From Saprospiraceae bacterium (lineage in GTDB: Bacteria; Bacteroidota; Bacteroidia; Chitinophagales; Saprospiraceae): 64,000 nucleotides of DNA. The DNA is taken from contig JADJTQ010000013.1 in assembly GCA_016711125.1 (NCBI GenBank), forward strand, positions 1 to 64,000, read 5' to 3'. Position 1 is the stretch's first letter; the number at the start of each line of letters is the position of its first letter. The position numbers were made by a program, and so were the translations under genes. This document shows positions 56,884 to 64,000 of the stretch, one piece after another. The notes beneath the pieces are model-generated. The model was not told where the DNA came from. It searched no databases and saw only the letters and a list, made by a program, of their open reading frames with translations.

Positions 56884-57972
56884 CTACTGCCGGACCACAG
56901 CTAGTCGCGTGATCGCTTTATAGGGATCTTTTTCGTAGTCTCGATAAACGCCTTTTTCATAAAGATACTTACCCAGATCAGGTACACTTTCTTTTAGTGT
57001 TTCACTCCTACTTTTTCCATCTTTACCGCGGTACTCGAGTACCAAATAGATCGAATAATTGGGAATGAAAATTGACTGGGGGTAAAATCCCAATTTCTTA
57101 TAGTCGTAGTCTCCTGGTACTTTACCTGCATACTTGCCGTCAAAGTACTTATATTGTGTGAAGACAATGTAACCTCCATTTCGATATTTATTGTACCAGT
57201 TTTGATTTTTGTAATCGTCGTGTTTGCCCGTAGTCCCTCCACCTACACTGATTTTTCGGATTTCGAAATATTGGACGTAATTCCAGCCATCATTCTTATT
57301 TTGTACATTCCATCTGCTGAAATGAGATTTAAGGTCTGAAATTTTTCCGGCACAAGTGTAATTTTCATCCTGGCCGGTTTTGCTTTTATATACCCAATAC
57401 ACTTCATAATTATCCGGACATTCCAGGCTCCAAAATTTGTATTTCAAATCTTTGGGATAATATTTCTTCCCTGGCATATAGCCTTCGTAATTCTGGCCAT
57501 AATTTCTTTCCTGCCATGTTACGCAATGTCCCTTTTTTAGGATTTCCTGGTAATTGCCGTTGCTGTGGTTATTGTTATTAGCATGGGCTCCATTGTTGGC
57601 GTAGTTATCATTTCCTTCGCAATAAAAAGCGGCTTTATAGATATTTTTCCAGCCACCCTGGTAGCCGTATTTGAGATTACCCCATTTTTTCATTTCATAT
57701 TTGAGATCTTTTACATCTCCACACAATACTTTCTCACCTTTTTTACCATCTTTATAATAATAGTAAAATTTGACACAGCAATTGCTTTTCCAGGAATAGT
57801 AGTTCCAATCATGGCAATTGTCATATTCTCCGGGAGACATCATCTTTTTCCCTCCTTTATAATTATTGGAGCTATAACAGGCCCACTCGTCGTTGAATGT
57901 ATCGGCACTGAGAGCTCCTGGTAGGGATAATCCGATAATTAGGGTTAAAATGAAAGCACTTATTTGTTTCAT
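56884..57972 (-). CDS. Secreted Tyr/Lys/Asn-rich protein with three internal repeats
   Basis: The start chosen is the ATG 57972; a TTG further upstream is unlikely. Leader: KQISAFILTLIIGLSLPGAL, then SA. Mature part of about 340 residues, strongly rich in Tyr, Lys, Asn, Trp and Gly. Three related units of about 100 residues follow: WACYSSNNYKGGKKMMSPGE ... WKNIYKAAFY; HCVTWQERNYGQNYEGYMPG ... WNYVQYFEIR; YIVFTQYKYFDGKYAGKVPG ... KAITRLAVVR. Each begins with a 'NY.G....PG.Y' pattern reminiscent of a beta-gamma-crystallin Greek key and later has 'DLK....W'. The Cys count is even in units 1 and 2, which suggests disulphides. No known family is recognised with confidence. Confidence 0.65.
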   Translation of the reverse strand: MKQISAFILTLIIGLSLPGALSADTFNDEWACYSSNNYKGGKKMMSPGEYDNCHDWNYYSWKSNCCVKFYYYYKDGKKGEKVLCGDVKDLKYEMKKWGNLKYGYQGGWKNIYKAAFYCEGNDNYANNGAHANNNNHSNGNYQEILKKGHCVTWQERNYGQNYEGYMPGKKYYPKDLKYKFWSLECPDNYEVYWVYKSKTGQDENYTCAGKISDLKSHFSRWNVQNKNDGWNYVQYFEIRKISVGGGTTGKHDDYKNQNWYNKYRNGGYIVFTQYKYFDGKYAGKVPGDYDYKKLGFYPQSIFIPNYSIYLVLEYRGKDGKSRSETLKESVPDLGKYLYEKGVYRDYEKDPYKAITRLAVVRQ

Positions 57973-57990
57973 GATTTTGGTGTTTGTCAA

Positions 57991-58532
57991 TGAATAATTT
58001 TATAAATATTGTTCCCGTAGCAAATGTAAAAAGGCAAGACTCGACACAGCTCACCCATTCGGGTGATTTTAAGGGTCATCTGAAAATTTTATAGATTTTG
58101 AATCGACTTTACCGGCCCATAGAATCGGATTTTAATTAAAGTCGTAGAATGTAAATTCTGCTTTCTCGTTTCGTGTGAGAGGAAGTCCGTTACTGTGTAG
58201 CTGGACAAAATCTTCATCAACGATCGGCTAGGAAAAAATCAATTGAATCAGCTCGGTTATCGTGACTGTCACTAGGAGGCTATTGAAATACTCACCTTGC
58301 GCTGATTAATAGAAAATAAACTCCTACTTTAATTTAATTTAACATGATGCAGCCGTTCTCGCCGTTCCTGGTTTTGTTAATCCTTAGTCAGTTACAACCT
58401 CCGGTAGCTTCCTTCGTCTCGCCGCACCAGAAACGACGATTTACGGCTTCAGCATCAAGTTGCGTAGTTAAACACCCTCCTAGCTCGAAGGATGCTATCT
58501 TGTAATCTCTTTTTGGGGATGTCAAAATGGGA
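57991..58532. other. 542-base intergenic region downstream of the giant adhesin
   Basis: No gene or clear hairpin. It must carry the promoter of the Tyr-rich protein (minus strand). I find no exact TAnnTTTG element. Confidence 0.4.
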
Positions 58533-61500
58533 TTAGCGAATGATCATAAAATCACCCCGGATGCGTTGTTCATAACCTCGTTGAAAACGAATGTGGGCCA
58601 GGTACATGAATACCTGCGGTGCGATGACTTGTGTCATGATGTCGGTCAATTCAGGGACTTCTATATTACTCGCCAGATTCAATCCTCTATATATCAGGAT
58701 TCCCTTATGGTCATAGATTTCCAATGATACAATTTCTTCAACCAGATTAAGACCGTCATAAATGATAAAATCATCATTAATATCATCCCCATTTGGGGTG
58801 AATGCATTAGGGATATAGATCAGATTTTGTTGTGTTACTGTTATTCTTACCGAGTGCTCAAATCTGCACCCGTCCGGATCAATCAGTTCAAAGATGAACA
58901 GACCGGACTCTTCCGGGGCGATTTCATGCTCCAAGCACTGTTCGCAGACGATACCTTCGCGAGTACGCCAGTGGTATTTTAATCCGTTGGTATTTCCTTT
59001 AACGGTGGCAGTCAACTTGATTGCTTGGCCCCTTTTGAGAATAGTATCAGCGGTTACTTTGATAAAATCGCCATCAGTGACGGTAAAGTCTTCTTCATAT
59101 GAGCATCCCTTTGCATCTTCTAGCCTCAACTGGTGCAAGCCACCGGTCATCGAAAGAGGCAAATTCGGATCAACTATTTGCTGATCGACATAAAAGACAT
59201 AAGGAGCTGTGCCACCGGAGACTGCTCCAATATCGAGTGATGTAGCACCTTCTTCACATAACGACCGTTTTAGACTGTAAGAAACCGAGCGGATGTTATT
59301 GATATTGATTGTGAAGGTATCTAGTACTGTGCAATAATCATCTTTTACCTCCACCCGGTATTCACCTGGTGCCAATTGGTCAATTTGATTAGATGAACCA
59401 ACATCGGGTACACTCCAGAGATAAGTGGCATTTCCACGAAGATGAGCAGGTTGAATCCGAATAGTGCCAGAGAGACTATCACAACCGGATGATTTTATTT
59501 CGGCTTCGATTTCCAGCTGACAAACATCCGAGGGAAGGATCTCTATCGAATCAACCAGGGTGCATCCCTTTTGATCGACTACCGTCACCTGGTAATTGCC
59601 TGGATTTAGATTTTGCAAATAGTCGCTTTTTGCCCCGTTACTCCACTGATAGGTATATTCCGGACTTCCTCCATAAACTGTTGTCTGCACACTACCGTCG
59701 GAAATTCCTGGAGTTGATTGATGGGTTATTTCGAATTCAAACTCAAGAGGATCAGGTTCGGTTACTACAAAAGGCCAGGTATGCCTGCATTGGTCTTCAT
59801 CGGTTATTGTTACGCTGTATAAACCTGCGCTCAAATTTTCCAATACATTTCCCCGCAAAGTGGTATCAATGGACCATTGAATTTTGACCGGGAATGCCAA
59901 AGTGGTGATATCCAGTCTGGCATTCCCGGTTGATTCTCCAAAACAATGGACCGATCTAACCGATACATTGCTTAGAAGTGTACAATTGGCCGGATTGATC
60001 ATAGTAGACCGAACATCCTGACAACCATGGGCATCCGTCAGGGTGATGATATAGGTGCCCGGTTTGAGATTGCTTACACTATCTGCGGTCTCTCCGGTAT
60101 TCCAACTGAAGAAGTAAGGTGCCGTACCTCCGATGGGGGTCACCGCGATGTACCCATCTTTGGCACCGAGCGCTGTTTCATTTTCGGCTCTGAAGGCAAT
60201 ACGTAATGACTGAGGCTCTTCGATCGAAAAAGGTAAATTAAGTAAACATTCATCTGCATCCGTAACCGTTAGTGAGTAATCTCCGGTTTTTAGTTTTTCG
60301 GCAGAAAGAAGGTGAAGCGAGGTGTCATGCGACCAGCTAATGTAATATGGTGTTGTACCGCTAAGGATGTTTAAGGTCGCGCGCCCATCATTTTTCCCGG
60401 CACATGAAACTGAATCCAACTCCAATTCACCAACCAGATTGCAATCCATGACTTGAAGAGTGACCGAATCTTCCTGGATGCAACTATGATGATCGGTGAC
60501 AGTTAATGCATAACTGCCGGTATCAAGATTGGTTATGATTGCTGTGGTGTCGCCGGTAGACCAGGCATATTGGTATGGTAGTGTACCACCTGTAACGGAG
60601 GCACTTAGCAGACCGTCTGTAAGAGTAGTTGATGAGGGCTGTGTTAGGTCAATTTCGAGGGAAATAGGTTGAGGTGTCCCAACGTCTGTCATTGCGGACG
60701 AAATGCAGCCTTTAGCATCACGGACGATCACGCTGTAATGGCCCGCGGGCAAATCCGAGGCAATGGAATCAACCAGCGTTGAATCTTGACTCCATCGATA
60801 GGTAACTGGTGCCAAAGCACCCGAATGGACCACCTGAATAGATCCATCATTCGAATCATAGCATGATAAATGACCTTTAATTAGATCTATTTCAAGATCA
60901 CAATCGATACCGGTGATGACGCTGTCTGACATGGTCGTACAACCATGCGAGTCGGAGGTTGTCACTGAATACGAACCAGGTGTAAGACCGGTCAGGATTG
61001 CACCTGATGAGTCGTTGCTCCAAAGATAGGTATAGGGCATAGACCCTCCGGTCGTATAGGCTTCGATACTGGCATCGCCCACTGAGGGGGACGACTCAGT
61101 GGTTACGATCAAATCAGTCACCAGGACATCTGGCTCAGAAATCCCGAAGGAGGTTACATCCTGGCATCCCGCGGCATCAGTAGTTGTTACCTCATAAGCG
61201 CCTGGTTTAAGACCACCAGCACTGGGTTGATTCAGTGTCGTATCGTGCGACCATTGAAAACTGACTGGTGCTAAGGCATTTGAGGCAATGATTTCCGCCA
61301 CACCGTCTGCAAAACCAAAACAGCTGACCTGTTGAAGCTGGGTGTCGATTGAGATTGTGCAGTTCCCGGAGTTGAGGATCACCTGGGTCGAATCCGAACA
61401 TCCATGATCATCGGTTAATCTTACGGAATAAATCCCGGGGCCCAGATTTTCAATTTTGGAAAGGATAATTCCATTGTTCCAGAGATAAAAGTAGGGTTTA

Positions 61501-64000
61501 GTTCCTCCAGAGGCGGTTACCGATACTTGACCATCTTTAGCTCCGGCACTACTCTCATGGGTAACTTGGGTATTAAGTTTCAAGCTTGTCGGGGCATGTA
61601 GGTCTACAAAGTCCTGATTGCTACACCCCAGCGCGTCTTTTACCTCAATCCGGTAGGTTCCGGCTGGAAGATCCGTGAGATTTTCTTTGTCATCGAAGTC
61701 ATCCACACCATCAATATCCCAGTCTATTTTAATAGGAGCGGTTCCTCCGGATATGGTAGTACGGATGGTTCCATCATTGCTGCCACTGCAAAGCGGATCC
61801 TCTGGATCCAGCGTTATTGCCGGTAACCTGCCAACCTGGATATCCCGTTTTGCAGCAGAGCCACATTGATTGGCCAGTGGAGTAAAAGTGAGTTGAATGC
61901 TTTCCGTAATGCCGGTTGGATCAAAGTGATTATTTGTGACACCAGGTCCAGACCAATTGCCGAGAATCTGATCCTGTTCAGTAGGTAGTTGGAGTGGCAA
62001 GGCATCCTCACAGATGGTAGGGAGAGGATCTAAGTCAGGAGAAATGAGCTCAAATATTTCGATCTGTTTGGAGACATCCATGGCACACTGACCCGAGCCG
62101 ACTTCAAATTGCAAAGTTACCTTTCCACTTAATCCAAGCGGATGGAAAACATTGTTGGAAATGCCGGGTCCGGACCAACTACCCTCACTACCGTCCTGAA
62201 GAGGATCAAGAATGACTGGATTTTCATTTTCGCATAGATTACCTATCGATTGGATTGAAGGGATGGTAACCGGAATGACCTCAATCGAGGTTTGATTCGA
62301 TCCGGCGCACTGACCTGGATCGGGTGTGAAAGTCAGGGCTATTTGACCTGATAACCCCTGGGGATTAAATCGATTGTTTATAATGCCATCTCCTGACCAA
62401 CTTCCCGTGATTCCATTTTGCACAGATGGCAGATTTATATCATCGAGGGCACAGATAGGATTAAGGGGCACCAGCACTGGAATGGTGGGAATTTTGACCA
62501 TTATTGAAGTCGAATTTGGCAAAGCACATTGATCTGAATCAGGTGTGAATGTTAGGTTGACCAAACCATTGAGGCCAGCTGGACTAAAGCTCATGCCATC
62601 GCTGATTCCCGGCCCTGACCAGGTGCCATTGACACCATCCTGTTGAAGTTGCGGGGTATAAGGATTATCAGTTTGACAAATCACAGGCAAAACATCAAGA
62701 TCTGGGATAGCAGGTCCAGACGAGGGTTCACTCACTTGAATATCCATTAGAATGTCCTGACATCCCGGGGCGGCATCGTCAGAAACAGTGACCGAGTAAC
62801 TACCTGCGGGCAAATTGGTTGGATTGGGTTTGTCGCCTATAAGTACGGGACCATTCCATACATATTGATAATTTCCTGATCCACTGGTAGTGGTCAAGGA
62901 AATGCTACCCGTGGCAGCACCCTGGCAATGAGCATCAGCTACCTCCTCCAGTGTTAGAATTGGCGAAGGTGGAGTGGCAATAGTCGTGTTACCGACAGAA
63001 CGACAGGCTGGAGCACTGACTTTTCTGACCACAATGTCATAATCGCCCGGGCCAAGATTCGTAAAAGAAGAACCAGAACTCCAGGAAAATCCATTGTCGA
63101 TGCTATGCTGTAGAGGTCCTGGTGAAGCATTAATTGTGATCTGCCCATTATTCAGGTCACAATCGGTTGTATTCACAGGGATAATGGAGCTGATATTCGG
63201 ATTTGTTGGTGATGAAAGCATGACCGAGCCTTCATCCAGACAATTGCTGGTGCCACTCAGACGTACGACAATGTCATAATTGTCAGCAGCGAGATTTGCA
63301 AAAATAGGGTCTGTTTGAAAAGATTGTCCATCATTAATGCTGTATTCCAGACTGGGTCCGGAGGCTACAATGGTTATGGTGCCATCGTCAGTTTCACAAT
63401 CCGTTGGGTTGGTCTTATTAATTGCGGTAATATTAGGTGGTGTCCGGTCACTGATGATTGCAGTAGTGGATAGGAAGCAGGTGGGATCATCGATCACCCT
63501 TGCTACCACATCATAATTTCCTGCAGCAAGACTCTGAAAGAGAGGACTAGTCGAAAAGGGACCTCCTGCACCATCAATGGAGTACTCCAAATTTACTCCG
63601 TTTGCCACCACGGTTATTGAACCATCGCTGCTCCCACAATCAGAAGGAGCTGTGGTTGAGGCTGTTAGAGTACCGGTTAAAAAGCCGTGTTGCCCTAGAT
63701 GCGAAAGATCACCGTTTCCGAACCCGAGCCATTCACTACCTAGACTGGGAAAAAGGCAGGGTACATCTGCCGGATCACTGTCATTACCTTCAAAAATACA
63801 TCCCTTTCTCACCAGGGTGGAGCCCTTGGTCGACAATCCTCCGCTCGTCCATTCAGTGCCTGGATCACAACCAATATTCCCGATAATGTCTATTGGTGAC
63901 ATGTTTTTCTCCAGAACAATCACATCGTTTCCGTTGTGACCAACTGCACTCATATTCTGGTCATATGGAAAGGAAGATCCACTGGTACACACTACATGAG
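58533..64000 (-). CDS. Giant SprB-repeat surface adhesin with gliding-type C-terminal domain (5' end outside window)
   Basis: At least 1820 residues; the frame is open to the window edge. In order: the end of a lamin-tail-like domain (NDVIVLEKNMSPIDIIGNIG, CDPGTEWTSGG); three 75-residue units (DCETDDGTITIVASGPSLEY...YDIVVR); one SprB repeat; four 70-residue units (GVNGTWSGPGISDGMSFSPA...LTFTP..QC); about 12 SprB-like repeats of about 80-100 residues in alternating subtypes; a PKD-like segment; and a CHU_C-type (gliding-motility-associated, T9SS type B) domain starting LIYIPNAFTPNGDDINDDFI. Such proteins are moved or displayed on the surface by the T9SS/gliding machinery and act as adhesins. 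No lesion is seen in the long frame. Confidence 0.88.
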   Translation of the reverse strand, partial: HVVCTSGSSFPYDQNMSAVGHNGNDVIVLEKNMSPIDIIGNIGCDPGTEWTSGGLSTKGSTLVRKGCIFEGNDSDPADVPCLFPSLGSEWLGFGNGDLSHLGQHGFLTGTLTASTTAPSDCGSSDGSITVVANGVNLEYSIDGAGGPFSTSPLFQSLAAGNYDVVARVIDDPTCFLSTTAIISDRTPPNITAINKTNPTDCETDDGTITIVASGPSLEYSINDGQSFQTDPIFANLAADNYDIVVRLSGTSNCLDEGSVMLSSPTNPNISSIIPVNTTDCDLNNGQITINASPGPLQHSIDNGFSWSSGSSFTNLGPGDYDIVVRKVSAPACRSVGNTTIATPPSPILTLEEVADAHCQGAATGSISLTTTSGSGNYQYVWNGPVLIGDKPNPTNLPAGSYSVTVSDDAAPGCQDILMDIQVSEPSSGPAIPDLDVLPVICQTDNPYTPQLQQDGVNGTWSGPGISDGMSFSPAGLNGLVNLTFTPDSDQCALPNSTSIMVKIPTIPVLVPLNPICALDDINLPSVQNGITGSWSGDGIINNRFNPQGLSGQIALTFTPDPGQCAGSNQTSIEVIPVTIPSIQSIGNLCENENPVILDPLQDGSEGSWSGPGISNNVFHPLGLSGKVTLQFEVGSGQCAMDVSKQIEIFELISPDLDPLPTICEDALPLQLPTEQDQILGNWSGPGVTNNHFDPTGITESIQLTFTPLANQCGSAAKRDIQVGRLPAITLDPEDPLCSGSNDGTIRTTISGGTAPIKIDWDIDGVDDFDDKENLTDLPAGTYRIEVKDALGCSNQDFVDLHAPTSLKLNTQVTHESSAGAKDGQVSVTASGGTKPYFYLWNNGIILSKIENLGPGIYSVRLTDDHGCSDSTQVILNSGNCTISIDTQLQQVSCFGFADGVAEIIASNALAPVSFQWSHDTTLNQPSAGGLKPGAYEVTTTDAAGCQDVTSFGISEPDVLVTDLIVTTESSPSVGDASIEAYTTGGSMPYTYLWSNDSSGAILTGLTPGSYSVTTSDSHGCTTMSDSVITGIDCDLEIDLIKGHLSCYDSNDGSIQVVHSGALAPVTYRWSQDSTLVDSIASDLPAGHYSVIVRDAKGCISSAMTDVGTPQPISLEIDLTQPSSTTLTDGLLSASVTGGTLPYQYAWSTGDTTAIITNLDTGSYALTVTDHHSCIQEDSVTLQVMDCNLVGELELDSVSCAGKNDGRATLNILSGTTPYYISWSHDTSLHLLSAEKLKTGDYSLTVTDADECLLNLPFSIEEPQSLRIAFRAENETALGAKDGYIAVTPIGGTAPYFFSWNTGETADSVSNLKPGTYIITLTDAHGCQDVRSTMINPANCTLLSNVSVRSVHCFGESTGNARLDITTLAFPVKIQWSIDTTLRGNVLENLSAGLYSVTITDEDQCRHTWPFVVTEPDPLEFEFEITHQSTPGISDGSVQTTVYGGSPEYTYQWSNGAKSDYLQNLNPGNYQVTVVDQKGCTLVDSIEILPSDVCQLEIEAEIKSSGCDSLSGTIRIQPAHLRGNATYLWSVPDVGSSNQIDQLAPGEYRVEVKDDYCTVLDTFTININNIRSVSYSLKRSLCEEGATSLDIGAVSGGTAPYVFYVDQQIVDPNLPLSMTGGLHQLRLEDAKGCSYEEDFTVTDGDFIKVTADTILKRGQAIKLTATVKGNTNGLKYHWRTREGIVCEQCLEHEIAPEESGLFIFELIDPDGCRFEHSVRITVTQQNLIYIPNAFTPNGDDINDDFIIYDGLNLVEEIVSLEIYDHKGILIYRGLNLASNIEVPELTDIMTQVIAPQVFMYLAHIRFQRGYEQRIRGDFMIIR

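Noticed and set aside
57565..57924. Hydrophobic 119-residue ORF on the plus strand
   Set aside because: It is the antisense shadow of the Lys/Tyr/Asn-rich gene; complementary codons give artificial Ile/Val/Phe runs, and there is no independent signal.
1..64000. CRISPR array, prophage or integrative element
   Set aside because: No regularly spaced direct repeats, no phage structural genes and no integrase; only the dead IS66 and the intron are mobile-type elements.

Overview
The window is chromosomal DNA from a member of the Bacteroidota, most like the Saprospiria/Cytophagia side of the phylum. The evidence is type IX secretion (T9SS) C-terminal sorting domains on several secreted proteins, a gliding-type C-terminal domain on a giant SprB-repeat protein, a TonB receptor with a carboxypeptidase-like N-terminal domain, OmpA/PorT-like outer-membrane proteins, and TAnnTTTG -7 promoter elements. 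I see no plasmid, phage or CRISPR signature.

Layout. 1-7.0 kb is a gene graveyard: an IS66-family element (tnpA, tnpB and tnpC all broken), then remnants of an AraC-type regulator, a metallo-beta-lactamase-fold protein, a SnoaL-like protein, an O-methyltransferase and a heme-binding membrane protein, each with several frameshifts or stops. 7.1-14 kb holds a two-domain SnoaL-like lipoprotein, an NmrA-type reductase, an alkylsulfatase-like lipoprotein, the ergothioneine pair egtB-egtD, and a chimeric short ORF. 14.3-22.5 kb holds secreted proteins: a NodB-fold-like protein, a CARDB protein, GH43 and GH51 arabinan-type hydrolases, a TonB-dependent receptor and its small partner. 22.5-27.6 kb holds a START-fold protein, membrane and lipoproteins, an S9 peptidase and hemB. 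27.6-32.5 kb is a tandem trio of T9SS-sorted paralogues, followed by an ECF sigma factor, uvrA and a serpin. 38.5-42.1 kb is a tightly overlapping operon (membrane protein, Gfo/Idh oxidoreductase, lipoprotein, sugar-phosphate transferase), probably for surface polysaccharide. 42.7-47.9 kb holds an M14 carboxypeptidase, a beta-barrel protein, an OmpA lipoprotein and a Tat-type Gfo/Idh oxidoreductase.

The most notable object is at 48.5-49.2 kb on the minus strand. An initiator tRNA(fMet) gene is split exactly after U33 by a group I intron of about 647 nt. Its core closely resembles the tRNA introns of subgroup IC3. The intron carries a PD-(D/E)XK (QxK variant) homing-endonuclease ORF of the I-Ssp6803I type, and a strong terminator follows the tRNA.

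49.4-64 kb holds a lipocalin-like protein, a propeller/SprB/OmpA surface protein with decayed copies of its own 3' end beside it, a DUF4197 protein, Ada, a gluconolactonase-like lipoprotein, a Tyr/Lys/Asn-rich three-repeat secreted protein, and the partial giant SprB-repeat adhesin.

A caution applies to the whole window. Many otherwise healthy genes (uvrA, egtB, ompA, Gfo/Idh, the homing endonuclease and others) carry a single lesion, usually one base missing from a short homopolymer. This looks more like assembly indel error than biology, so single-frameshift genes are annotated at full length and the lesion is stated. The first 7 kb is damaged well beyond that background.
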